This document shows, one piece after another, positions 13,936-21,922 of a stretch of DNA of 35,239 bases. Source of the DNA: CAZLHO01 sp964559455 (GTDB lineage: Bacteria; Krumholzibacteriota; Krumholzibacteriia; LZORAL124-64-63); contig CAZLHO010000030.1 in assembly GCA_964559455.1 (NCBI GenBank), forward strand, positions 1-35,239. Reading direction: 5' to 3'. The stretch's first letter is position 1. Every line of letters starts with the position of its first letter. The notes beneath the pieces are model-generated. The model made no database searches and was not told the DNA's origin. It saw nothing but the letters and a program-made list of their open reading frames with translations. The position numbers and the translations under genes are program-made.

Positions 13936-15156
13936 CTATGCCGGGCGGCCGTCGTCGCGGCCTCCGCCCGGGCCCCGGCCGCCCTTCGTCGCCCGGATCG
14001 CCCCGCGACGCACGACGCCGGCGCCGAAGCGGTGGGCGGCGTCGTCCAGCACCGAGTCGATGCGTCCGTCCCGCTCCTCGCCGGGATCGCCGAAGAGGTC
14101 GGCCTGCCCGCCCCCGGCGGCCTCCAGCTGCGACAGCGAGACCCCGATCAAGCGCAGCGGATGCCCCCGGCGCTCCAGCCTTTCCTCCAGAAGGCCGCGG
14201 GCGGCGTCGCGCAGCGTGCGCCGCGAATCGGTTGCGGCCGGCAGGGTCGCCGACCGGGTCACGGTCGAGAAGTCCGGGAAGCGCGCCTTGAGGTGGACCG
14301 TGCGCGCGGCCAGGCCCTGGTCCCTCAACCTGAGCACGGTCTTCTCGACCAGCCCGTCCAGTTCGGCGCGCAGGACGGCGGGGGCGCCGATGTCGCGGGC
14401 GAAGGTGATCTCGTGGCCGATCGAACGCACGTCGTGGTCGGTCACCACGGGCCGGTCGTCGTCGCCCAGGGCCAGGGCCGTCAGGTGGGCGGCCAGGGCC
14501 TCGCCCAGGCGGGCGCGCAGGCGCGCCTCGGGGCAACGCCGGAGCTCGGCGACGGTGCGCACCCCCAGCGAGGCCAGGGCGGCGTCGGTGCGCGGGCCGA
14601 CCCCCCACAGGCGCCCCACGGGCAGCGGCGCCAGGAACTCCGGCACGCCGTCGGCGGGCACCACGACGAAGCCGTCGGGCTTCTCGAGATCGCTGGCCAG
14701 CTTGGCCAGGAACTTGTTCGGGGCCACGCCCACCGAGGCCACCAGGCCGACCTCGTCTCGGATGCGCCGCTTGATCAGGCGGCCCACCGCCTCGCCGGGG
14801 CCGAAGAGGCGCCGGCAGCCGGTGACGTCCAGGAAGGCCTCGTCGATCGACAGGGGTTCGACCAGGGGGGTGTACTCGCGGAAGAGGGCGAAGACGCGCC
14901 GCGAGATCTCGGCGTAGCGGCGGCCGCGGGGATGCAGGAAGACGCCGTCGGGGCAGAGGCGCCGGGCGCGGGCCGCGCTCATGGCGCTGTGGACGCCGAA
15001 GCGCCGCGCTTCGTAGGAGGCGGCGGCGACGACCCCGCGGGTCTCGGGGTCGCCGCCGACGATGACCGGGCGGCCGCGCAGGGAGGGATCGTCCAGGACC
15101 TCGACCGAGGCGAAGAACGCGTCCATGTCGACGTGCAGGATCGAACGTGCGGACAT
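13936..15156 (-). CDS. dinB: DNA polymerase IV (Y-family translesion polymerase)
   Basis: The 406-residue protein has the Y-family catalytic acidic residues D10 (ILHVDMDAFF), D105 and E106 (PLSIDEAFLD). VGVAPNKFLAKLASD, GVGPRTDAALASLGVRTV (helix-hairpin-helix) and a little-finger domain (SIGHEITFARD ... RTVHLKARF) follow. QADLF at 351-355 is a near-ideal beta-clamp-binding motif, placed before a further ~50-residue basic, glycine-rich tail (GAIRATKGGRGPGGGRDDGRPA) rather than at the extreme end as usual. The enzyme copies damaged DNA with low fidelity. It starts 18 nt after the lipoprotein gene, so the two are probably cotranscribed. No LexA-type box was found near it. Confidence 0.93.
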   Translation of the reverse strand: MSARSILHVDMDAFFASVEVLDDPSLRGRPVIVGGDPETRGVVAAASYEARRFGVHSAMSAARARRLCPDGVFLHPRGRRYAEISRRVFALFREYTPLVEPLSIDEAFLDVTGCRRLFGPGEAVGRLIKRRIRDEVGLVASVGVAPNKFLAKLASDLEKPDGFVVVPADGVPEFLAPLPVGRLWGVGPRTDAALASLGVRTVAELRRCPEARLRARLGEALAAHLTALALGDDDRPVVTDHDVRSIGHEITFARDIGAPAVLRAELDGLVEKTVLRLRDQGLAARTVHLKARFPDFSTVTRSATLPAATDSRRTLRDAARGLLEERLERRGHPLRLIGVSLSQLEAAGGGQADLFGDPGEERDGRIDSVLDDAAHRFGAGVVRRGAIRATKGGRGPGGGRDDGRPA

Positions 15157-15174
15157 GGCCTCTCCCCGCCGGGG

Positions 15175-15978
15175 CTACTCCACGGTGACCTGGGCCTCCT
15201 CGATCAGCAGCGCGTAATTGTAGCCGTAACCGAAGTCCTTGTCCTCGGCCATCACGCCGCGCACGAGCACGGTGTCGCCGACGCGGGCCACGGCGTCGGT
15301 CGTGGCCGTCAGGTCCGCCGTCGCGCCCTCGCCGCTGCCGTCGCGCAGGTGGATCCAGTTGCGGCCCATCACGTTGCCGGTGAACTTCACGACCTTGGCC
15401 CGCAGCAGCACCTCCTTGCCGGAGAGCGTGCCCTTGGCGGCGTGGATCTCGGCCACGGTCATGCCGCCGTCGGGCTTGGCCAGGCCGGCGAAGTCGACGC
15501 CGGCGGCGTCGACGACCACCTCGGGGTGGCCGGCGGTGCCGGGGTTCACGGTGGTGGCCTCGGCGCCGTGCTCGGCGTTGGCGTGGTCGTGCGGCTCGCC
15601 CTCCTCGGGCGGCAGGATCGCCGGCACGAACCAGATCTCGTCGAAGACGCGGTCGAGGCTGCTGCTCTTGAACTCGCGCATCAACATGCCCTGGGGCAGG
15701 AAGACCTCGGCGCCGACGGCGACCTCGGACTCGGGGCCGGCGGCCCAGATCTCCTTGCCCAGCGCCTCGACGCGCACGTAGGTGTAGCCGCCGGAGTCGA
15801 AGGTCTCGAGCACCTTCCCGACCACCCCGACGGGGGCTTCGGCGGACGGGGCGGCCTGGCCCTCGGGCATCGCCTGGGCCTGGGATTCGGGGGCCTTCTC
15901 GCCGCCGCAACCGGCGGCCAGGGGCAGGATCAAGAGGGCGGCGAGGGCCGGGATCAGCAGAGTGCGGGACATCTTCAA
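15175..15978 (-). CDS. NrfJ-like OB-fold lipoprotein with His-rich linker
   Basis: I chose the TTG at 15978 because GGAGG lies 7 nt upstream. An ATG two codons later is the alternative. A signal peptide with lipobox LAAGC puts the lipidated cysteine at residue 24. Two similar segments follow. The first (VGVVGKVLETFDSGGYTYVRVEALGKEIWAAGP) resembles the NrfJ-type domain. The second (GKEVLLRAKVVKFTGNVMGRNWIHLRDGSG ... DTVLVRGVMAEDKDFGYGYNY) is an OB-fold-like domain often annotated 'DNA-binding' by similarity only. Between them lies EEGEPHDHANAEHG, a possible metal-binding stretch. Localisation should be the periplasmic face of a membrane. NrfJ-like proteins occur near cytochrome and redox genes, but the molecular role is unknown. 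Confidence 0.8.
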   Translation of the reverse strand: MKMSRTLLIPALAALLILPLAAGCGGEKAPESQAQAMPEGQAAPSAEAPVGVVGKVLETFDSGGYTYVRVEALGKEIWAAGPESEVAVGAEVFLPQGMLMREFKSSSLDRVFDEIWFVPAILPPEEGEPHDHANAEHGAEATTVNPGTAGHPEVVVDAAGVDFAGLAKPDGGMTVAEIHAAKGTLSGKEVLLRAKVVKFTGNVMGRNWIHLRDGSGEGATADLTATTDAVARVGDTVLVRGVMAEDKDFGYGYNYALLIEEAQVTVE

Positions 15979-16143
15979 GGCTCAACCTCCGGGAGGATCG
16001 CTTGGGGAGTGCTCCAGTCTAAGTCAGACAAAAAATAGCGTTTTTGCGGGAATAATCCAGGGCTTCGGCGCCCGAATCGTGGCGGGGTCACATGGGCGCA
16101 CGTATCCTGCCCTCTCACGACACCGAATCCCAGGAGGACAATC

Positions 16144-16560
16144 ATGCCCTACGACCCCGATCTCGTCCAGCCCATGCGTGAGGAGCTCACCAGGCTGGGC
16201 GTCGCCGAATTGACGACCCCCGAGGCCGTGGACGCCTTCCTGGACGGCGGCGAAGGCACCGCCTTGATCTTCTTCAACTCGGTCTGCGGCTGCGCGGCGG
16301 GGTCGGCCCGTCCCGGCCTGGGCTTGGCCCTGCAGCACGGCGACGCGCCGGCGCGCACCGCGACGGTCTTCGCCGGCCAGGACGCGGACGCCGTCGCCCG
16401 CGTCCGCGATCGCTTCCCCTTCCCGGCCAGCAGCCCCGCGGCGATCGCGCTGAAGGACGGCGTGGCCGTGGACTTCGTGCCCCGCCAGGACATCGAGGGC
16501 CGTCCGCCCGAGCAGGTGCGCGACCGCCTGGTCGCGGCCTTCGCCCGCTTCCGGGACTGA
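16144..16560 (+). CDS. Bacilliredoxin, BrxA/BrxB (YphP/YqiW) family
   Basis: The 138-residue protein has the family's C-x-C redox motif at C48-G49-C50 (FFNSVCGCAAGSARPGL), in a thioredoxin-like fold of normal length. AGGAGG lies 6 nt before the ATG. Family members in Bacillus remove bacillithiol from oxidised proteins. They are also found in Bacteroidetes and other FCB lineages that make bacillithiol or a related thiol. VFAGQDADAVARVRDRFPFPASSPAAIALKDG is the expected C-terminal half. It is a single gene, divergent from the lipoprotein and followed by a separate promoter. Confidence 0.9.
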   Translation: MPYDPDLVQPMREELTRLGVAELTTPEAVDAFLDGGEGTALIFFNSVCGCAAGSARPGLGLALQHGDAPARTATVFAGQDADAVARVRDRFPFPASSPAAIALKDGVAVDFVPRQDIEGRPPEQVRDRLVAAFARFRD

Positions 16561-16588
16561 TCTCGCCGTCGCCCGGTCGTCCCGCGCG

Positions 16589-16617
16589 TTGCCCGCGCCC
16601 GCCCCGGATGCTAGACT
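16589..16617 (+). promoter_or_regulatory. Sigma-70-type promoter for the AtuA-S9 peptidase unit
   Basis: TTGCCC (16589-16594), a 17-bp spacer and TAGACT (16612-16617), 41 nt before the ATG at 16658. Confidence 0.5.
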
Positions 16618-16657
16618 GCCGCGGTTCGCTGCCGCGCATCCCCCTTTCGGAGGCCCT

Positions 16658-18460
16658 ATGAGACGCAAGATCCGCATCGGCAACGCCGGCGGCTACTGGG
16701 GAGAGGACCCCGACGCCCTGCGCCGTCAGCTCGTCGGCGGCAAGCTGGACTACGTGACCCTGGACTTCCTGGCCGAGATCACGATGTCCATCCTGCAGAA
16801 GCAGCGCGCCCGCGACCCCGAATTGGGCTACGCCGCGGACTTCGTCGACCAGATGCGCGAATGCCTGCCGATCATGGCGCGCACGGGCACCCGCGTGATC
16901 ACCAACGCCGGGGGCATCAACCCGCTGGGCCTGGGCCGCCGTCTGCGCGACCTGGCCCGCGAGCTGGGGCTGGACGTGACCGTCGGCGTGGTCCGGGGCG
17001 ACGACATCGTCGACCGGCTGGAGGAGCTGGCCGCGGCCGGCGAACCGCTGGCCAACATGGAGACCGGCGAGCCGCTGGCCCCGGTGCGCGACCGGGTGGC
17101 GGCGGCGAACATCTACTTCGGCGCCGCGCCGGTGGTGAAGGCCCTGGCCGCCGGAGCCCAGATCGTGGTCACCGGGCGCGTCACCGACACCGGCATCACC
17201 CTGGCGCCGATGATCCACGAGTTCGGCTGGGCCGTCGACGACTGGGACCGCCTGGCCTCCGGCATCGTCGCCGGGCACATCCTGGAATGCGGCGCCCAGG
17301 GCAGCGGCGGCAACCTGACCGACTGGCAAGAGGTGCCCGACTTCCACGAAATCGGCTACCCGATCGTCGAGATGGAGCGCGGCGGCGACTTCACCGTCAC
17401 CAAGCATCCGCGCACCGGCGGGCTGGTCAACGAGAAGACCGTGAAGGAGCAGCTCGTCTACGAGATGGGCGACCCCGGCTGCTACATCTCGCCCGACGTC
17501 GTGGCCCGCTTCGACTCCATCGCCGTCCGGCGGGAAGGACCCGACCGCGTGCGCGTCAGCGGCGTCCGCGGCCTGCCCCGGCCCGAGATGCTGAAGGTCT
17601 CGCTGGCCTACGACGACGGCTGGAAGGCCGCCGGCGACATCCTGGTCTGCGGCCCCGACGTGCACGCGAAATGCGAGGTCCTGGCCGACATCCTCTGGAC
17701 CCGCCTCGGCGAAAGCTACGAGGAGACGCATACGGCGATCATCGGCGGCGGCGCCGTGTGGCCCGACCGGCTGGTGGGCTGCGGGCCCTCCGAGGTGCTG
17801 CTGCACTGCGCCGTGCGCGACGCCGACCGCGAGAAGGTGCGCCGCTTCGGCATGCTGCTGCCGACGGTGATCCTCTCCGGGCCCTCGGGTCTGGCCGTGC
17901 AGGGCGGACGGCCCAAGCCCTCGCCGGTGGTGGCCTACTGGCCGGCGCTGCTGCGCCGCGACCGCGTGGCCCCGGAGATCGTCGTGCTCGACGCCGCCGG
18001 CGGCGAACGGCGCGAGACCTGCCCCGACGACATGACCGGCACCGCGCCCCTGCCCTCCGCCACCCGGCGGCGCCCCGCGGCGCCCGCCGTCCGCGTCCCG
18101 GGCGGCCGCCTGAAGGAGATGAAGCTGCGCGAGCTGGCCTACGGCCGCTCCGGCGACAAGGGCGACACCTGCAACATCGGCGTGCTGGCCCGCTCGCCCG
18201 AGATCCACGCCTGGCTCTGCGGCTACCTGACCGCGGCGCGGGTGAAGCGCTTCTTCCCGGGCATCGTCCTGGGGAAGGTGACCCGCCACCGCCTGGACAA
18301 CCTGCACGGCCTGAACTTCCTGCTGGAAGAGACCCTGGGCGGCGGCGGCACCGTCTCGCTGCTCGTCGATCCCCAGGGCAAGACCCTGGCCCAGGCCCTG
18401 CTCGAGATGACCGTGCGCGCGCCCGCCGCGCTGCTCAAGACGCGCCCCCGCGGCGCGTGA
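16658..18460 (+). CDS. AtuA family protein (acyclic terpene utilisation / DUF1446) with C-terminal ferredoxin-like domain
   Basis: The ATG at 16658 follows CGGAGG and gives 600 residues. The N-terminal ~450 residues match the DUF1446/AtuA core: RIGNAGGYWGEDPDAL, LDYVTLDFLAEITMSIL, ITNAGGINPLG, VTGRVTDTGITLAPMIHEFGW and HILECGAQGSGGNLTDW. From about residue 487, LRELAYGRSGDKGDTCNIGVLARSPE starts the AtuA-like ferredoxin-fold domain. In many species these are two genes, so a fused form is noted. In pseudomonads AtuA is needed for growth on citronellol/geraniol, but its biochemical step is unclear and most homologues lie in acyl-CoA catabolic loci. No atu carboxylase subunits are nearby. The downstream peptidase gene starts 26 nt later. 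Confidence 0.9.
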   Translation: MRRKIRIGNAGGYWGEDPDALRRQLVGGKLDYVTLDFLAEITMSILQKQRARDPELGYAADFVDQMRECLPIMARTGTRVITNAGGINPLGLGRRLRDLARELGLDVTVGVVRGDDIVDRLEELAAAGEPLANMETGEPLAPVRDRVAAANIYFGAAPVVKALAAGAQIVVTGRVTDTGITLAPMIHEFGWAVDDWDRLASGIVAGHILECGAQGSGGNLTDWQEVPDFHEIGYPIVEMERGGDFTVTKHPRTGGLVNEKTVKEQLVYEMGDPGCYISPDVVARFDSIAVRREGPDRVRVSGVRGLPRPEMLKVSLAYDDGWKAAGDILVCGPDVHAKCEVLADILWTRLGESYEETHTAIIGGGAVWPDRLVGCGPSEVLLHCAVRDADREKVRRFGMLLPTVILSGPSGLAVQGGRPKPSPVVAYWPALLRRDRVAPEIVVLDAAGGERRETCPDDMTGTAPLPSATRRRPAAPAVRVPGGRLKEMKLRELAYGRSGDKGDTCNIGVLARSPEIHAWLCGYLTAARVKRFFPGIVLGKVTRHRLDNLHGLNFLLEETLGGGGTVSLLVDPQGKTLAQALLEMTVRAPAALLKTRPRGA

Positions 18461-18486
18461 ACGCTCCAGCCCCCGGAGGTGCCCCC

Positions 18487-20538
18487 TTGCGTTCCCCCTG
18501 GCTCGCGATCCTGCTCCTGGCCGCGCTCGCGGTCCCGGCGGTCCCGGCCGCCGCGCCCGTCCGCGACCACGTTCCCGACGTCGACGACTACTTCACGATC
18601 AGGAACATCAACGAGATCGCCGTCTCGCCCGACGGCGGCCGCGTGGCCTACGTCGAGCAGCGCTGGCAAGGTCCCGACGAGCGCCGCCGCACCGACCTCT
18701 GGCTCGTCGCCGTCGACGGCGGCGCCCGCACCCGCCTGAGCTTCGACCACTCGGGGACCCATGGCCTGGTCTGGGCCCCCGACGGCCGGCACCTGTACCT
18801 GGCGGCCCGCGCCGACGGCGGCGAGGACGCGCCTCCCCGCGACGGTTCGAGCCAGGTCTGGCGGGTGGACGTCGCCGCCGGCCTGTGGACGCCGGTGACC
18901 GCGGTCGACGACGGCGTGGGCGACTTCCTGCTCGCGCCCGACGGCGGCACGCTCTACTACACCGTGACCGAAGAGGAACTGGACGAGGAGTGGGCCGACC
19001 TGCGCGGCGCGTGGGACATGCTGGACTACGGCCACGGCGTACGCGACCTGGACGCCGTGCGCGCGATCGACCTCGAGAGCTGGCGCGACCGCGAGGTGCT
19101 GGCCGCCGGCCGCGTGATCCGCGAGATGGCCCTGTCCACTGACGGCGGCCGCCTGGCGATGATCGTCACCGACGACAACGAGTTGATATTCAAGGAGGGA
19201 TGGTCGCGAGTCGAGGTGCTGGACCTGGACTCCGGCTCGATCGACGTCGCCACGCCCGAGGGCTGGCGCGACGCCCACCCCTCGCCCTTCGGCTGGCTGG
19301 ACGACCTGGCCTGGGCGGCCGACGGCGGCGCCCTGGCCTTCGCCGTCAGCTTCGACGGCTTCGCCACCGAGATCTTCGTGGTCGACTGGCCCGCGGACGC
19401 GCGCCTGACCCGCCTGGAGCGTCCCGACCCCTGGAGCTACGAGGGCGGGCTGTGCTGGCGCGGCGACGGCCGCACCCTGAGCTACATCGCCGGCGACCGG
19501 GCCCGGCAGCGGGCCGTGGCCGTCCGCGACGTGCGCGACGGCCGCCAGGGCCGCTCCGACGACCTGACCCCGGGCGACGTCTACGTCGAGGCCCTGGACT
19601 ACTCCGCCGACGGCAAGGCCCTGGCCGTGGTCATGGGCTCGCCGACCGCCCTGCCGGACATCGCCGTGATCGACGGCCGCGGCCGCGCCCGGCGGCTGAC
19701 CGACCTCAACCCCCAGGCCGCGTCGTGGATCCTGCCGCGGATCGAGATCGTGCGGTGGACGGGCGAGGACGGCGTCCCGATCGAGGGCGTGCTCGAGACC
19801 CCCGCCGGCTGGACCGCCGCCGACGGCCCCCTGCCGACGGTGATCGAGCTGCACGGCGGCCCGACCTCGCACACCGGCTACAACCTGCGCTTCTGGATCT
19901 ACGGCCGCACCCTGCTGGCGGGCAAGGGCTACGCCCTGCTCAGCCCCAACTACCGCGGCTCGACCACCTTCGGCGACGCCTTCACGGCGCAGCTGGTCGG
20001 CCGCGAGAACGACATCGAGGTCGCGGACATCCTGGCCGGCGTGCGCGCGATGATCGACCGCGGCGTGGCCGATCCCGATCGCCTGGGCGTGATGGGCTGG
20101 AGCAACGGCGGCTACCTGACCAACTGCCTGATCACCGCCGCGCCGACGATGTTCAAGGCCGCCAGCAGCGGCGCCGGCATGCTGGACCAGATCCTGCAGT
20201 GGGGCCAGCAGGACACCCCGGGCCACAACATCAACTACATGCAGGGCCTGCCCTGGGAGAACCCCGACGCCTACCACGCCGCCTCGCCGATCTACGGGCT
20301 GGGCGAGGTGACGACGCCGACGCTGATCCACCAGGGCGGCGACGACGACCGCATCACCCCGGGCAACAGCTACACCCTGTACCGCTCGCTGCGCCACTAC
20401 CTGAAGGTGCCGGTGGAGCTGATCGTCTATCCCGGCGAGGGACACAGCCTGACCGTCTACGACCACCGCAAGGCGAAGATGGAGTGGGACCTGGCCTGGT
20501 TCGAGAAGTACCTGCTGGGCGAAGAGGGCGGCGAGTAG
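18487..20538 (+). CDS. Exported S9 family prolyl-oligopeptidase-type serine peptidase
   Basis: A TTG at 18487 with GGAGG 7 nt upstream starts a signal peptide (LRSPWLAILLLAALAVPAVPAAAP). A GTG at 18457 overlapping the previous stop is a less likely start. The 683-residue protein has a WD40-like/beta-propeller N-terminal part (SPDGGRVAYVEQRW; WAPDGRHLYLAAR; SADGKALAVVMG) and an alpha/beta-hydrolase domain from ~residue 430. The triad is S539 in GWSNGG, an Asp in GGDDDR (619-621) and H653 in GEGHSL. Such enzymes (dipeptidyl-peptidase IV, acylaminoacyl-peptidase group) remove dipeptides or acyl-residues from short peptides. Export suggests peptide processing in the periplasm or outside. It is probably cotranscribed with the AtuA gene. 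Confidence 0.92.
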   Translation: MRSPWLAILLLAALAVPAVPAAAPVRDHVPDVDDYFTIRNINEIAVSPDGGRVAYVEQRWQGPDERRRTDLWLVAVDGGARTRLSFDHSGTHGLVWAPDGRHLYLAARADGGEDAPPRDGSSQVWRVDVAAGLWTPVTAVDDGVGDFLLAPDGGTLYYTVTEEELDEEWADLRGAWDMLDYGHGVRDLDAVRAIDLESWRDREVLAAGRVIREMALSTDGGRLAMIVTDDNELIFKEGWSRVEVLDLDSGSIDVATPEGWRDAHPSPFGWLDDLAWAADGGALAFAVSFDGFATEIFVVDWPADARLTRLERPDPWSYEGGLCWRGDGRTLSYIAGDRARQRAVAVRDVRDGRQGRSDDLTPGDVYVEALDYSADGKALAVVMGSPTALPDIAVIDGRGRARRLTDLNPQAASWILPRIEIVRWTGEDGVPIEGVLETPAGWTAADGPLPTVIELHGGPTSHTGYNLRFWIYGRTLLAGKGYALLSPNYRGSTTFGDAFTAQLVGRENDIEVADILAGVRAMIDRGVADPDRLGVMGWSNGGYLTNCLITAAPTMFKAASSGAGMLDQILQWGQQDTPGHNINYMQGLPWENPDAYHAASPIYGLGEVTTPTLIHQGGDDDRITPGNSYTLYRSLRHYLKVPVELIVYPGEGHSLTVYDHRKAKMEWDLAWFEKYLLGEEGGE

Positions 20539-20563
20539 CGCCGTCCCCGGTCGCGAAGGCAAG

Positions 20564-20600
20564 AGGGCCGCGCCCCCCCGACCCGGGAGAGCGCGGCCCT
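20564..20600. terminator. Bidirectional hairpin between S9 peptidase and GNAT genes
   Basis: A perfect 10-bp stem (AGGGCCGCGC at 20564-20573, GCGCGGCCCT at 20591-20600) with a 17-nt loop, located between convergent genes. It lacks a long T tract. Confidence 0.6.
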
Positions 20601-20620
20601 TCGCGCGCCGGCGGCGGGGG

Positions 20621-21049
20621 TCAGCCCGCGGGCCTGTCCTGTCGAACCCGGTCCAGGCGCATGCAGTTGGCCACCTCGCGGAAGCCGTAGCGCGCATAGA
20701 GGCCCTGGGCGTCCCGGGTCGCCAGCAGCAGGACGTCGACGTCACAGCAGGGATGGTCCAGCAGCGTCTCCATCATCCACTTGCCCAGGCCGCGGCCCCG
20801 GTGCCCGGGGTCCACGATCACGTCGGCGATCCAGGCGAAGGCGGCGCCGTCGCCGACCACCCGGGCGAAGGCGACCTGCCGCTCTCCCTCCAGGACCGAG
20901 AAACACGTCGACGTTTCCAGGGTGCGCCGGATCCGGGCCTCATCGCGCGCGGCGGCCCAGTAGCTGCCGCGCAGGGCGTCGATCACGAAGTCGGCGTCCA
21001 CGCGTTCGCGGTCGTCGGTCATCACGTAGTCGCTTCGCATCCATTCCAT
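20621..21049 (-). CDS. GNAT family N-acetyltransferase
   Basis: The ATG at 21049 follows AGGGAGG, and the frame upstream of it is a shadow of the PhzF gene. The 142-residue protein has the GNAT core: FARVVGDGAAFAWIADVIVDPGHRGRGLGKWMMETLL, with the acetyl-CoA pyrophosphate loop in HRGRGLGKW. LYARYGFREV is the usual C-terminal strand. The N-terminus (RVDADFVIDALRGSYWA) is typical of the small group annotated as YjdJ/ElaA-like amine acetyltransferases. The substrate is unknown. It is the last gene in the MocR run, 17 nt after phzF, so an amino acid or amine substrate is plausible. Confidence 0.87.
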   Translation of the reverse strand: MEWMRSDYVMTDDRERVDADFVIDALRGSYWAAARDEARIRRTLETSTCFSVLEGERQVAFARVVGDGAAFAWIADVIVDPGHRGRGLGKWMMETLLDHPCCDVDVLLLATRDAQGLYARYGFREVANCMRLDRVRQDRPAG

Positions 21050-21066
21050 GCCAGTCCCTCCCTCTT

Positions 21067-21891
21067 TCAGACCAGCAGTTCGCCGCGCAGCACGAGCACG
21101 GCCTCGCCCCGCAACTCCACGCGGTCGCCCAGCACGCGCACCCGCACCGTGCCGCCGCGCGCCGAGATCTGCCTGCCGGTCAACGCGTCGCGGCCCAGAC
21201 GCTCCGCCCAAAAGGGGCCCAGGCCGCAGTGGGCGGCGCCGGTCACCGGATCCTCGGGGATGCCCACCGCCGGCGCGAAGACCCGCGATACGAAGTCGAC
21301 GCCGTCGCGCTCGGCCGGCGCCGTGACGACCACGATGACGGGCACGCCGTGGCCGGGCACCGACAGGGCGGCCAGCGCGGCGAAGTCCGGCTCCAGCGCC
21401 GCCACCGCAGCCTCGTCGTCCAGGGGGACCAACAGCCCCTCGGCGAAGACGAGGACCTCGGGGGCCGGCCCCGCGGCGGGCAGGCCCAGCGCCGCCGCCA
21501 GGGCGGGCGGGGCGTCGACCGGGCTTGCGGGCAGGGCGGGGAAGTCCATCGCGATCAGGCCGTCGCCGGCCAGGCGCGCCGTCAGCGCGCCGCTGCGGGT
21601 GCTGAACCGGGCCGGGGCGTGGGCGGGCAGGCGACCCGCGGCCCACAGGACGTGGGCCGCCGCAAGGGTGGCGTGGCCGCAGAGATCGACCTCGGCCTCG
21701 GGCGTGAACCAGCGCAGGTCGTAGCCGTCACCCGCGGGTCGGACGAAGGCCGTTTCGGCGTGCTTGAGCTCCGCGGCCACGGACTGCATCCAGGCGTCGT
21801 CGCGCGGGACGTCCAGCAGGCAGACGCCCGCGGGGTTGCCGCGCCAGGGCTCGGGCGTGAAGGAATCGACGACGAAGACGGGAACCGGCAT
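21067..21891 (-). CDS. PhzF family isomerase
   Basis: The 274-residue length is normal for the family. Motifs are GNPAGV, the catalytic glutamate E46 in HAETAFV, LCGHATLAAAHVL, and EDPVTGAAHCGLGPFW near residue 210. PhzF of phenazine pathways isomerises trans-2,3-dihydro-3-hydroxyanthranilate. Most homologues, as here without other phz genes, have unknown small-molecule substrates and act as epimerases or isomerases using the Glu/Asp dyad. It starts 31 nt after the aminotransferase gene with a GGAGG site and belongs to the MocR-led run. The combination suggests amino acid or amine metabolism. Confidence 0.9.
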   Translation of the reverse strand: MPVPVFVVDSFTPEPWRGNPAGVCLLDVPRDDAWMQSVAAELKHAETAFVRPAGDGYDLRWFTPEAEVDLCGHATLAAAHVLWAAGRLPAHAPARFSTRSGALTARLAGDGLIAMDFPALPASPVDAPPALAAALGLPAAGPAPEVLVFAEGLLVPLDDEAAVAALEPDFAALAALSVPGHGVPVIVVVTAPAERDGVDFVSRVFAPAVGIPEDPVTGAAHCGLGPFWAERLGRDALTGRQISARGGTVRVRVLGDRVELRGEAVLVLRGELLV

Positions 21892-21922
21892 CGGGCACCT
21901 CCATGGAACGAACAGGACGGCG

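Noticed and set aside
16861..18486. Long upstream extension of the S9 peptidase frame
   Set aside because: It lies entirely within the AtuA gene in another frame, and the signal peptide and SD mark the start at 18487.
18223..20745. 840-codon antisense frame over the S9 peptidase gene
   Set aside because: A compositional shadow with no domains. It runs through two other genes and a terminator.
21067..21891. Phenazine biosynthesis cluster because of PhzF
   Set aside because: No phzA/B, D, E or G is present. PhzF homologues are widespread outside phenazine pathways.
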